Position numbers and translations under genes: made by a program. This document shows, piece after piece, positions 32,959-44,403 of a DNA stretch of 64,000 bases. Positions within the stretch are counted from its first letter, which is position 1. Each line of letters starts with the position of its first letter. Origin of the DNA: Megamerina dolium (lineage: Eukaryota; Arthropoda; Insecta; Diptera; Megamerinidae); contig OY978525.1 of assembly GCA_963854835.1 (NCBI GenBank), positions 106,214,917-106,278,916 on the forward strand, written 5' to 3'. Under the pieces are notes generated by a model. It saw only the letters and a program-made list of their open reading frames with translations. It ran no database searches and was not told the origin of the DNA.

Positions 32959-34720
32959 ATTTTGCCTTTTTTCAAACACCATTTAAATTCTTTTACTTGT
33001 AAATGACTCTGAATTTAGTTTGTATGAATACATGTTTGGCAGACACAAAACAATGGGAAAATCTATTAAGAGACACAATAATTTTCAGACATGCAACTCT
33101 TATCAAAATGTTGATGACACAGCGCTATGACTATATGAGAAGCATTAAATAAAATCTGAAATATTAAAGTTGAGTATTAAATTATCAGTTTAAAAAAAAA
33201 TAGTATTCAAGTAAAAATTCCATACATTATCAATATTTCATAAAATTTCTTCAGCGTACATAGATGGATTTATTTATTAATATTCAATTCATGTCTCAAT
33301 CATAAGTGTCAATCTAACTTTATTTAAAAAAAAAATTAATATATATAAAAATTGCCACATAGTTGTATGATTCCTTCTACATATAACTACAATATACTAT
33401 CATCACTATCATAAACATTATTATAATATACAATTACTATTGTTGCCGTATTACAGTCGCAGCAACAGAATAACACTTTAAAATTCTGTGCGCAAATTAG
33501 CAATACTTCATGCAATGTGCGATTATAGTAAAACGTTTCCGTTTGACAGAGAAACTACTTTTGCATTCATAGTGTATACAATAAATAGGTAGATACACCT
33601 CTGTATACCACCTTACAGAAGAATATATGTATATATACATATGTATATAAACATGTATGTATACTTGTATAGAAACAGAATCCATTGCAACTTACAACTG
33701 AGATTATTGCAAAATAAACTGTGCACGACTTATGTTACTTACTTGTTTCACTGCAGCAGCAAGTTGCAAGCGCATGCGTACCTTGACGATGCAACGTTCA
33801 CAAATCACTATTCACCCATTCAGTTTCGCTTTTCTTTAACTTGTGCCTAGGTGCCTAGGTGAAACTAGTATTTCGATCAGTTTTGATACAGTGGATGTTC
33901 AGTAACGAATGAACGTGCAGTACAATGAGCGTTCTATTTAACGAATTTTCGATTTAACGTCTTCACAAATTTTTCTCATTGATTGTTCTACTAAATTGCG
34001 AAAGACAGTCATTAAATTTGTTATTCTGTTTTTACAACTGTTTATACGAGCTCGCAAGCTAAAAGATAAAATTAGGTAACAAGTGAAGAATATCCCACTT
34101 AAAGGAGAAACAAGATTTTTCGTATAGAGCCTATTTTTGTGAATATCAAAAACCAAAAAATTAGTGTCGCCATATAAGACGTGCCTCAAAGTCAGACCTC
34201 AAATTTGCGATCGAAATTACTCAATAAATTCACAGTTTTATTTTACAAGATGGCTATCAAAAGAAATATCTCTTAAATACCTTATCGCTGATACCATTTA
34301 CAAATTATTTTGAATATTTTAAAAGTTATGATAAGAAAAAGATAATGTCTTTATTTTTCAAAAACCGTTTTTTTTTCGAAAATAATCACTATTGACCTAT
34401 ATTGACTTCGGCGCCCGGCTAAGGACCGGATATCAAGAAAGACTTTTATCGGAAAATACTGATGGTCGCGAAACTAAATTTGAAGAAAGACATCCCTATT
34501 GAAAAAATTCTATGAAATATCAACTTTGAAAAAATATTAAAAATTTATAAACATTTTCGAAAAATATATTTTATATACCACTGAAAAGGTAATGGCCTTT
34601 AATATGGTGCTAAATTTTCGATAGGTTAATAGGGCTTATTTTGGAAAAAAAAAAAAGGTTTTGAAATTTTTTTTAATTTTTGATAATAACTTCTAATATA
34701 TAAAAAAGTTTTAAAATTTA
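32306..34720. other. Non-coding stretch with microsatellites
   Basis: No gene recognised. Contains (TG)n at about 32577-32598, TATATATATGTGTATGTGTG near 32770-32795, and (ATT)n at about 32927-32956. The stretch 34190-34720 has phrases like CGGCGCCCGGCTAAGGACCG (34410-34429) but no match elsewhere in the window. Confidence 0.5.
32927..32956. repeat. (ATT)n microsatellite
   Basis: About ten uninterrupted ATT units. Confidence 0.95.
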
Positions 34721-34724
34721 TATA

Positions 34725-35300
34725 CAAGGTGCGACAAATATGTATTAAAACTCGAATCATACCTCAGCAACCAAGCGCGCCATCTATGTGTGAGCACATG
34801 CGTTTTGAAGCTTCAACCTTCCTCTACTAACTGTCAAACTTTCATGGCATTTGGTTGACATTTAATGTTTATTGACATTCATTTTACAAAACACGTGTTC
34901 GTTTGATGTTGAAATTTTAACATGGAGCAAAGAGAGAAAAAAGTCACAGCACTCATTCTTCGTCAATTTTTGGCTCGCAATCAGGTCTGTGTGCTGAATC
35001 ATCCGCCGTATTCACCTGATTTGGCACCGTGCGACTTCTTTTTGTTCCCAAAACTGAAATTGAAGTTGAAAGGATGCTCTTTTGATGACATTCAGACCAT
35101 ACAACGGGCTTCGACGAGGGCACTGGAGGCAATTCCGAAAAATGAGCTGGAACACGCGTTTGAATCACTATTAAATCGATGTAACAAGTGTATTGAATCA
35201 GGAGGAGAATATTTCGAATAAATATACAGACATATTAGCAGATATCGTGTTTTAATTGTGTTTTCTAGAGGCAGTCTTAATACATAATTGTCATACCGTG
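34725..35300 (+). mobile_element. Internally deleted mariner derivative
   Basis: Terminal repeats of about 28 bp are diverged but clear: left CAAGGTGCGACAAATATGTA and right, reverse complement, CACGGTATGACAATTATGTA. TA flanks are at 34723-34724 and 35301-35302. The 34922-35221 frame (99 codons) has a short N-terminus starting MEQREKKVTALILRQF. It is joined to a mariner C-terminus (VLNHPPYSPDLAPCDFFLFP, then IESGGEYFE and a stop). The first two catalytic Asp regions are gone. The join keeps the frame open, so a small protein could be made, but not an active transposase. Confidence 0.88.
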
Positions 35301-35389
35301 TATATCACTGAAAAAGTATTAAAAATACCTTTCCATATTGTAACGAAAAAAGAACCAAAATTTTTCAATTTTTTTAAAAAAAATTAAAA

Positions 35390-35727
35390 ATATGTGACAC
35401 TCATTGCTCATTGGCCGAGCTTCTCTTCCATTACTGTTGTGTGTGTTAAATTTTGGACAGTATTAGAAGGGGCCTACTTATTTTAGCCGGTTCCGAACGG
35501 GAGAACTCTTGCGAAATCACTTTTTTGAGCTTTGTTACAGAGTTCTTTTAGAAGCCCTTTCATGGGAAATTGTTACTGCCGGAGAAATTGGCAATTGCTT
35601 GCGACAGGTGGGTACCGTTCGAAAGAACCATTTTTTCGATATTAAATTTGTTATGCGTCAGCCGGGGATTGAACCACGACCTACAGATCAGAAGACCAAC
35701 ACACTAACCACTGAGCTACGGCACCCA
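35390..35727 (-). mobile_element. tRNA-derived SINE with intact pol III boxes
   Basis: On the minus strand the head reads GGGTGCCGTAGCTCAGTGGT. Box A (TAGCTCAGTGG) is at 35708-35718 and box B (GTTCAATCC) at 35666-35674, both fitting the pol III consensus. The order of the region around TCTTCTGATCTGTAGGTCGT resembles a lysine-type tRNA, though I cannot assign the parent. The body matches the other copies, and the tail ends GAGTGTCACATATTTT. The about 335-bp length sets the family size. Confidence 0.93.
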
Positions 35728-36986
35728 TTTGATTTTTTATATTCACAAAAAAATTCTCCACACAAAGAATTTTTTTTTTCTTTTGGAACTTATGCCAAAA
35801 GAGATTTGAAAATATCCTTATTCTTCAAAGTTCGGCATCAATGTTCTTAGAAAATCTGACAACAGACTCAACAAAAATCGGTTTTAAGGTTTCGATGGTT
35901 AAAACAAGTTTTTTTTTTCATGCTGGTTCAGGCACCTTAATCTACATACGCAGTACATACTTTATACTTTGTATACATATAATCACAACTGCCTTTGGGT
36001 GTTGTTGCCGCCATCGCCGTTGGGCATGTAAAGAAGGAAAATGTTGTTGTCGTTGGTACTACGACTAACTACTACTGCTACGACTGCAGCTGCTGTTGTC
36101 ACAAAGTAACATGACGCGATGTGAGACGGATGTCCTTGAAATAGCAAAACCGCACGACCAACTACATAACAACAACAACAATAATAACCACTAACATGAC
36201 TACTGTTTGCCGCATTACATATGTGAATGTATAGTACTTTATGCCCAAATGGAAATCGATTATAAGTGACAATGTCATCTAAGATGTCTTCAGTATTATA
36301 CTTTACTTTCGCAACAAGAATTATTTTGAAATGTATCAATGCATCGAAAAACCTAAAAAACTAGTAATATACATTGTTGGAAATTTTTTGAAAATTTCAT
36401 AATTTTTTTTATTATCAAATCCTATAACAATTTTTTATGTAGTATTCTTTTCTATTACAACAACTATTCCATAAGAAAATAAATTACATATATGACATGA
36501 CAATAATTTCGTCAAGATAAATAGTACTCATCATTGTCTTCTATGGACATGCATATGAACCCGTGCGATGATCACCAGAGTACAATGTCAATAATTGAAA
36601 TGACATCGCATCAGTAACAAAATGTCTACTGGTATATGTAGGATTTATACTCATGCACATACAAAAACAATATGCAATGCAATCATCACTAATAATCAAT
36701 CGACAGCAATCGTGGTCAATTGATACTTAATGCATTCGATGAAACTATCAATACACAGTATGCAGTAGTAAAATTGAACTTGAACATATGTATGTAGTTA
36801 TAATATGCTAAATAATTAAAGATAAATTTATGAGTTAAATGCGTTCAAAAATTGAATGCTTTGTATGAGACTTTATTAGTCCAATACAAAGCCGAACTTA
36901 ACTTGTTTGCTCCGGATGCATTAAAAGTTAAGATTGAAAGCTTTTTTTAAACATAAAAACGAATATTCAGAATTAATGTTCTAGAT
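35728..36986. other. Non-coding stretch
   Basis: No gene recognised. Trinucleotide-type runs (GTTGTTGCCGCC, ACTACTACTGCTACGACTGC) lie at 36000-36090 and CAACAACAACAATAATAA at 36170-36187. Confidence 0.5.
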
Positions 36987-37099
36987 TACAGGGTGATTTT
37001 TAAGAGCCTTCGTGTTTGATTTAAAAAAAAAAAACAGAAAATTTAGAGAAATGTATAAAATCTTTATTTGAGTCGATAGAACGATCTATATAATTCAAT

Positions 37100-38215
37100 G
37101 TTTAAAGATGATTTCATGTAAACGTTGACTGCGGCTTCGCCTCAAATGGTTCATACGCTGGATCCAATTTTGGCATACTCTCTCCAACATATCGGCTGAT
37201 ATCTCACGAATAAATTCTTCAATATTGGCTTCCAGTACCTCAACCGTTGCGGGCTTGTCGCTACAGGCATGAGCCTTAACTTAGCCCCACAAAAAGTAGT
37301 CTAAAGGCATTAAATCACACGATTTAGGCGGCCAATTGACCGGCCCCAAACGCGAAATAAACTGTTCGCCGAACTCGCCTCTCAATTGGGCCATTCACGA
37401 ATAAATTCTTCAATATTGGCTTCCAGTACCTCAACCGTTGAGGGCTTGTCGCTACAGGCATGATCCTTAACTTAGCCCCACAAAAAATAGTCTAAAGGCA
37501 TTAAATCACAAGACGTAGGCGGCCAATTGACCGGCCCCAAACGTGAAATAAACTGTTCACCAAACTCGCCTCTCTCTTGGGCCATTGTTTCGCGTGATGT
37601 GTGGCATATGGCACCGTCTTGTTGAAACCACATGTCAGCCAAGTCCAACTCTTCCATTTTGTGCAAAATAAAGTTTGTAATCTTCCCACGGTAGCGCTCG
37701 CCATTCACAGTAACATTATTGCCTTCGTCGTCTTTGAAAAAGTACGGTCCAATGATGCCACCGGTCCATAATCCATACCAAACAGTGCATTTTTCGTGAT
37801 ACGTTGGCAGTTCTTGCAATGCTTCTGGCTGCACTTCACACCAAATACAGCAATTTTGATTGTTCACGTATCCATTCAGACAGAAATGAGCTTCGTCGAT
37901 GAACACAATTTTCCGATAAAAAAGAGGATCAGCGCCCATTCATCAAAAGTTAGCCATTGTGGTAGGTTGTGTGGCTTCAACTCTTGCACCAGCTATATTT
38001 TAAAAGATTTTACACCCAAATTCTTCTGCAAAATTGTCCACGTAGTGGAGTAACAGAGGCCCAATTCCTGCGAACGGCGCCGAATTGATAATTTACGGTC
38101 ATCAACAACATTGGCGGAAACAGTTGTGATATTTTCGTCTGTCCGCACTCTACGTATGCGTGTTGGTGATTTAATGTCCAATAATGTGAATTTGGTGTGA
38201 AATTTAGTCACAAGA
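37100..38215 (-). pseudogene. DD41D transposase, frameshifted and duplicated
   Basis: Reading the minus strand, the N-terminal helix-turn-helix part is at 38211-37993 (RRRSQELGLCYSTTWTILQK). A frame change leads into the catalytic half at 37939-37472: IVFIDEAHFCLNGY (first Asp), GGIIGPYFFKDD, VTVNGERYRGKI, MWFQQDGAICHTS (second Asp) and SCDLMPLDYFLWG (third Asp). Counting from QQD to PLD gives 41 intervening residues, hence DD41D; families of this spacing include rosa-type mariners known from tephritids. The C-terminal region is duplicated and out of frame. All three catalytic positions survive, but the gene is broken. Confidence 0.9.
37204..37585. repeat. 191-bp tandem duplication inside the DD41D element
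   Basis: Units start TCACGAATAAATTCTTCAAT at 37204 and again at 37395. They differ at roughly ten positions. The unit length is not a multiple of three, so it destroys the frame. Confidence 0.94.
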
Positions 38216-38503
38216 TTCCGAATAGCAGCCTCAGAAGATCACCCAAACTGACCATAAAAAAATTAATGAATGAATGAACCGAGCATTAATTTTGATAATA
38301 AAATTCAACAGTTTATTTAATCTGCAAGTGTTGGTCGTTTTTAAGTCGTTTCATGATTAAGTTATAGACTAAACTGAACATGTTTGACAGTAACATGTTA
38401 CACGAAAATAGCTGAGCTGCCAAAAACAATGTTGCCAAAAAGAAAGTTGCTAAAAAATCACCCTGTATTATAATACAATATTTCAAATATGCAATACAAT
38501 ACA

Positions 38504-38728
38504 TTTTGTTGTACGCAGTTTTATTTTATAAAAATATTTAATTCTACATGAATAATGTAGTGTTCACAAAAAGGCAAAATCAAAAAGTATTTGAAAATGA
38601 AAATTTTCTAAAGGCAATAAATCTACGGTAGAATAGATGCAATAAAAATATTAGTGAACAAGTGAATATGAACAAGTACATATATAGGAAACTATAATAT
38701 AACATATGTAATGTAACTATCTGCAACA
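38504..38728 (-). repeat. Copia 3' LTR
   Basis: On the minus strand it begins TGTTGCAGATAG and ends TACAACAAAA. It is 225 bp and identical by eye to the other LTR outside the insertion. Confidence 0.95.
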
Positions 38729-38738
38729 CTTTCCCTTG
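38729..38738 (-). promoter_or_regulatory. Copia polypurine tract
   Basis: Minus strand AAGGGAAAG lies directly before the 3' LTR, the expected site for plus-strand DNA priming. Confidence 0.8.
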
Positions 38739-38742
38739 TTAT

Positions 38743-41700
38743 TTATAGTTGACACAAACCCATTTTGGTACAAAGTATCTTGAGGCGCACCGCTGATAGA
38801 GGCTTGGTCATAATATCTGCCACTTGCTCTTGAGTTGAAATATGCTGTATTCCTAATATCTTCTCATTAATTTTCTCACGTATAAAAAAGTGTTTGATGG
38901 AAATATGTTTTGTTCTACGATGAAATTCTGGATTTTGAGCTAATTTCACCGCAGCCAAATTATCAACTTGCAAAATTGGTAAACTCTCAATTTTGATGAT
39001 TTGTGAAAATAATCTCTTCAACCAAATAATTTCTTTTGTTGCTTCACTAGCAGCAACTATTTCTGCTTCAGTTGTTGAGGTTTCGACCATAGCCTGACGT
39101 TGACTTAGCCATGAAATCGCACCACCAGCATGCGTGATTACTACACCCGAAGTAGAGCGACCTGTAGTAGTACAACCTCCAAAATCAGAATCACTATAGC
39201 ATTCCAAAATACCTTTGTTAATGTCACTGCGGTATGTTATTCCCAAATTAATACTCCCAGCGATGTATCGAAAGACTCTTTTAAGTCGAGCTACATCTTC
39301 AGCAGTTGGGTTTTCCAAAGTTCTTGACGAGAACCCAATGCTATAAGCCAAATCTGGTCTTGTTCCCAACATCAAGTACATAACCGCACCAACACCTTGT
39401 CTGTATGGAAATTTCTGCTCATCTTCTTTCCCTAATTTTGAAGTTTCAGAACTACTTGGCACATTTAAAATTGGCGTTGATACCGACTTGCAATTAGTAA
39501 AATTGAAACGATCTAAAATTTTCTTTGCATAGGCTTGCTGGCAAATTCGAATAGTACCCATCTCTTGTTGAATTTCTAGTCCCAAAAAATAATTTGCTTT
39601 CTTTGAAACCACTTTGAACTCCTCACTCAATTCTTGTATAAATACTTCTAAATCGTTTACATCTGTTCCAGCTACTAAGCCATCATCAACATATAAAACT
39701 AATATAATTTTCTTTCCGTTTTCTTCCCGAATATACATACAAGGATCAGCTTCACTTACTTTAAATCTCAATTTTGTGAGAAAACCGCCCAGTCTCTTGT
39801 TCCAGCACCGTGGTGCTTGTTTCAACCCATAAAGACTTCGACTTAACTGGCATACGTTGTTTGTTCCGTCAGAATACCCTTCTGGCTGTTTCATATATAT
39901 AGATTCTTCTAATTCACCATAGAGAAAAGCCGTAGAAACATCAAATTGTTTGAGGACCATGCGTTCAGTTGCTGCTAAACTCAGAACTGATCGAATTGTT
40001 GCCATCTTTGCAACTGGACTGAAGGTTTGTTAATAATCAATGCCATAACGTTGTCTAAAACCTTTTATGACCAATCTTGCCTTGAACTTATCAACACTTC
40101 CATCAGAATTCATTTTGATTCGATATACCCATTTGCACGGTAACGGTTTTACATCTTTAGGTAAGTCCACTAATTTCCAAGTTTTATTTTCTTCTAACGA
40201 CTTTATTTCTTGGTCCATTGCAGCTTTCCATTTTCGTTTATCGCTACTTCTAGTTGCCTCCGCGTACGTCTCTGGAGTTTGCAAACCATTTACATACTCT
40301 TCCGCTGTCATAACGAAATCTTCCAAATACCTCGGTCTCTTAATATCTTGGCGATTTCTTAAATTAAGTCCATTGCCAATGTCATCATCTTCATTATCGT
40401 CACTTTCACCATTACTTTCCTCTCTCCTCCGTTTATTTTGTGATTGACGACTACTTGTAATGTCATCTTCTGAATCTTCTTCAACGTGTTCCGAAAACTC
40501 TTCTTCTTGATTTGTCTGTTCACATTCCGCTGGATCCGGAACTTCCTTATCTTGTTTATCGTCGCCAAATGGTAATTTAACTCCTTTTAGATTTTCAATA
40601 AATTTAACATCTCTTGACAATATAACAACTTTTTCATTTGGTACATAAATTCGATATCGTTCATCACCATCGTACCCTATCAAATATCCTTTTGTACATT
40701 TGACATCCATCTTTTTCCTTTTTTGTACTGAAATATGAGCGTAGCACGTAGATCCAATAATTCTCAAATGTTTAATTCTTGGTTTCTTCTTTATCCATAG
40801 CTCATACGGACTTACATCTTCCACAGATGATTTCCCAGTGCGATTTAACACGTACACCGCCGTCATTACCAATTCTGCCCAAATTGCATCTGGAAATTGC
40901 ATATCGGAATTAGAGTATTTGAAGGTCCTTGCCATTTCGACTATTGTTCGATTTTCTCTTTCACTGGATCCATTCTGCTCTGGTGTGTATGGTGCCGTCA
41001 ATCTTTGTGTTACTCCATGCTTTTGTAAAATTCTTTTAACTTCAGCATTGTTAAATTCGCCATCGTTATCACTTAGCAGTTGCTTTACAACATGACCTTG
41101 TTGTTTAGCATGTGCAAGCATAGCGTTCAACTCATCTTTGACATCTGACTTATTTTTGATTATGTAACAATAGCGAAATTTGGTAAAAGCATCCTTGAAA
41201 ACCACGTAGTACCTCTTCTTCTTGAAAGAATAAGGAAAAGGACCGCACACATCAGCAGAAATCAATTCTCCTGGTTGAGTCGCTTTTACTCTGTTTCCGA
41301 AAGGTAATCGATGTGCTTTTCCAAATATACATGCCTCACATAAATCGTTATCCATTTTGACATTTATGTCGAACTCTTTTTGAAGCAGTCTCTTAATATG
41401 CCTCTTGTCTTGATGTCCCCATCTCTCATGATATAGCTGTAACAAAGATACACTGGTATCTGCAATGTTAATTTGGATCTTCTTATCCGAAACAATTGGT
41501 GTGATATCTGCTCTAAACAATGTTCCACCAGCTTCACGAAAACCACGCATTACAACACTGTCAGTTACTTTGAGCCAGCACTCTGTATTGCTTGACCAAA
41601 ATTCACTTTGAGGATTTCTATCTTGAGCAGCCAGTACCGAAAACAAATTTCTGGTAATTCCAGGAACATACCATACGTTCTTAAGTGTGACTTTCTGTAC

Positions 41701-42750
41701 ACCATTATATGTTTTGGAAAATACCTCAATAGAACCGTTTCCAAGCGCCATAAGACATTCATTTCCAGCTGCTTTGATACTATATTCACCCACGAACTTC
41801 GTATAATTAATGAAAAATTCTGTAGTGTTGGTAACATGCCTCGTAGCACCATTATCCACCCACCAGTTAGTTCCATTTGTATCAGCTGCATATGATTCGT
41901 TTGTAATACTTACTAATGAAACATTCGTATCGACTATATTGTTCGTTTCGCCATTCTTTTTGTTTTTTAAAGGTCTACCATCTGCTATCCACTTTCTGCA
42001 GTCACGTACCCAGTGACCTTTCCTTTTACAGTAGTGGCAGCAGCTATCCCTCTTCGTCTTTGGTTTTTCTATAACAGCTCTACTATTTTTCGAATAAAGA
42101 GCTTCCGGCTCAGAGACATTTTCTGATTTCGTAAAATTTCGTTCATACATACTAAGCTGCATATTCAATTCATCAAATGTCTTATTATCATCTTACGATA
42201 AAAGCATCCAGCTTGAACGGAACGACTCAAATTTAATTGGCAAAACATGTAATGTTTTACATAATAGTATTAAATCTGGTAAAGTATTTTCTCCTTTCGC
42301 TTTTAAACCATTATTTAAATCATTCCATAATCCACGAAGTATTGCAGCGTGTGTAGACACATCTTGATTTTTGTTCCATGAAAAAGCAAAGAAATCGGTA
42401 CAAATTTTGTATAGCTGATCTTTTGTTGTTGCTTCAAATTGCTCCTTTAGGGCTTTCCATGTTTCATGTGCAGATTCTTTATCCATTACCTTTTGATAAA
42501 CCGTATCAGTAATTGCACTCGTTAGCATTGATTTAGCATAACTATTTGCCTTTCTGTAAAAATCACATTTTTCCTTATACGCCTTTGCTTGAGCTTCTGT
42601 AGCTTCTTCTCCTAATGGCTCTGGCTTTACAAGCTTGCCGTCTATTACATCCAAGCACCCTTCATGATAGTCTAGCAGATCCCTGATCTTGCGTTTCCAA
42701 ATTGGCCAATCTTCTTCACCAGCCAATACTCTAATTCTTGAACAATCCAT
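38743..42750 (-). pseudogene. Copia gag-pol polyprotein, two in-frame stop codons
   Basis: One frame covers the whole region except for TAA codons at 42193-42195 and 40030-40032; no frameshift is visible. A likely start is the ATG at 42750 (MDCSRIRVLAG). Domains in order: Gag; zinc knuckle [14 protein letters not shown]; protease [10 protein letters not shown] (Asn where Ser is usual after the Asp); integrase zinc region ([10 protein letters not shown] ... [10 protein letters not shown]); integrase core with D (ISADVCGP), D (LLSDNDGEF) and E ([12 protein letters not shown]); reverse transcriptase with [12 protein letters not shown] and catalytic YVDD (LVLYVDDGLVAG); RNase H (YSDSDFGGCTTTGRSTSG, STTEAEIVAASEA). 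The first stop falls in Gag, the second at the start of the RT, just after YGIDY. Both look like single-base changes in an otherwise young element. Confidence 0.95.
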
Positions 42751-42758
42751 TCCGATGC

Positions 42759-42772
42759 CTGGGCCCATAACC
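42759..42772 (-). promoter_or_regulatory. Copia primer-binding site (half initiator tRNA type)
   Basis: Minus strand GGTTATGGGCCCAG abuts the LTR end with no spacer. It matches the known copia primer site, which pairs with an internal cut fragment of initiator methionine tRNA rather than its 3' CCA end. Confidence 0.9.
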
Positions 42773-43346
42773 TTTTGTTGTACGCAGTTTTATTTTATAA
42801 AAATATTTAATTCTACATGAATAATGTAGTGTTCACAAAAAGGCAAAATCAAAAAGTATTTGAAAATGAAAATTTTCTAAAGGCAATAAATCTACGGTAG
42901 AATAGATGCAATAAAAATCTCCTTACAGTCGGCTGGGGCCGACCAAACTATACCCTGCATATGTAGATTTATATATAAAAAGTTTACTCGAATATCCAAC
43001 TTTTCTTTTATTTCCACTTTTCGAGAAACAATTTTTGCATATACTACTAATTTACACCCGAAATATGGTTGACTTTGACGAAATAAAAGGATTTTAAGAT
43101 AATTCCGAGGCTTAGTATGGGAGCTATATAAAAAGTGGGCGTGGCTTATCACTTTCTAGTAAATCCAATTAATTTTTCAATGTTAATCCACACCTTAAAT
43201 TTGGTGTCCTACGTTGAATAGTTTCTAAGTTATGGTGGTTAACATTTTTGTTTAATTTCCTCAACTTTGTATGGGAGCCCCAATAAGAAGTGGGCGTGGT
43301 ACGCTGATTTTTCGCCAGATTATTTCCGACTACGATATTAATTTAA

Positions 43347-43940
43347 GTGTCAATTATGGTTATTGTAGACATAAGATTGCCTAAGTTACAGCTGTTTCAA
43401 TTTAAAATTTGTATGGGGGCTACGATAAACACTGGGCGTGGTGCGCCCATTTTCTGTGAGCCTAGTTGCTCGTACAATACTAATCCACACCTTAAATCTC
43501 GTTATTCTACGCTGAATAGTTTGCAAGTTATAACCGGTAACATTTTTTTTAATTTCCGCAACTTTGTATGGGAGACCCAAAAAGGAGTGGGCGTGGCACA
43601 TTGATTTTCTGCCATATTATTTCTGACTGCCGTGTTAATCTAAGTGTCAATTGTGGTTATTCTAGACAGAAGATTGCCGAAGTTACAGCTGTTTCAATTT
43701 AAAATTTGTATGGGGGCTACGATAAACACTGGGCGTGGTGCACCCATTTTCTGTGAGCCTAGTTGCTCGTACAATACTAATCCACACCTTAAATCTCGTT
43801 ATTCTACGCTGAATAGTTTGCAAGTTATAACCGGTAACATTTTTTTTAATTTCCGCAACTTTGTATGGGAGACCCAAAAAGGAGTGGGCGTGGCACATTG
43901 ATTTTCTGCCATATTATTTCTGACTGCCGTGTTAATCTAA
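43347..43940. repeat. 297-bp near-identical tandem duplication in mini-me copy A
   Basis: Units from 43347 and 43644 differ at only a few positions. Each includes two of the 150-bp monomers. Copy B has the same two-unit arrangement (from about 59279 and 59576) but its units are clearly more diverged from each other. Confidence 0.93.
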
Positions 43941-44320
43941 GTGTCAATTATGGTTATTCTATACAGAAGATTGTAGAAGTTACAGCAGTTTCAATTTAAA
44001 AGAAGTACAGACACTTTATATGGGAGCTACGCTAGAAAGTAGGCGTGGCTCACCCACTTTTGGCGAGGTTATATAGTAGTATTATATAACTCTATGTGCA
44101 AAATATTGTTGTCCCAAGTGGTATATTATGTGAGTTATAGCAAGTTAAAGATTTTGAAAATTTCGAGGTTAGTCGCTTTGAATGCTTGGTGTGGGCGTGG
44201 TTATTGACCGATCATGCCCAATATCAATCCCCTCCGTACCCTTGGATCATAGATTACTTATGCCAAATTTCATCGAAATAGCTCAATATTTACTCAAGTT
44301 ATCGTGCGAACCAGCCAGGT

Positions 44321-44403
44321 GACAGACAGACGGACGGACGGACGGACGGACGGACGGACGGACGGACGGACGGACGGACGGACGGACGGACGGACGGACG
44401 GAC
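44321..44403. repeat. (GGAC)n microsatellite in mini-me copy A
   Basis: GACAGACAGAC followed by about 18 GGAC units. The equivalent array in copy B (60253-60300) is shorter. Confidence 0.97.

Larger units (their letters stand above)
36989..38465 (-). mobile_element. DD41D (rosa-type) Tc1/mariner element
   Basis: TA flanks are at 36987-36988 and 38466-38467. Ends share CAGGGTGATTTTT in inverted orientation. The 1477-bp element includes a 191-bp internal tandem duplication, so its unduplicated length would be near 1.29 kb. Related copies lie at 220-815 and 31232-32047. The copia element at 38504 begins about 40 bp to its right. Confidence 0.92.

Noticed and set aside
35640..35727. Possible tRNA gene
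   Set aside because: Box A and box B are good, but the acceptor stem does not close and the same head occurs in many SINE copies followed by a conserved body.
35509..35850. 113-codon frame with apparently ordinary protein composition
   Set aside because: It lies within the minus-strand SINE. Similar frames occur in the other SINE copies (4143-4352, 14775-15080), so it is shared repeat sequence, not a gene.
40067..40447. 126-codon plus-strand frame
   Set aside because: It is the antisense shadow of the copia reverse transcriptase and linker region.
43347..43901. Two identical 85-codon frames in a row
   Set aside because: They fall in the tandem duplication of a non-coding mini-me element and recur with changes at 59576; repeats explain them.
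43347..43940. CRISPR-like array
   Set aside because: Direct repeats are long, few and without spacers, and the DNA is insect; they are mini-me monomers.
44321..44403. (GGAC)n as assembly vector or adapter
   Set aside because: A shorter form is present at the same place in the second mini-me copy, with identical flanks, so it belongs to the element.
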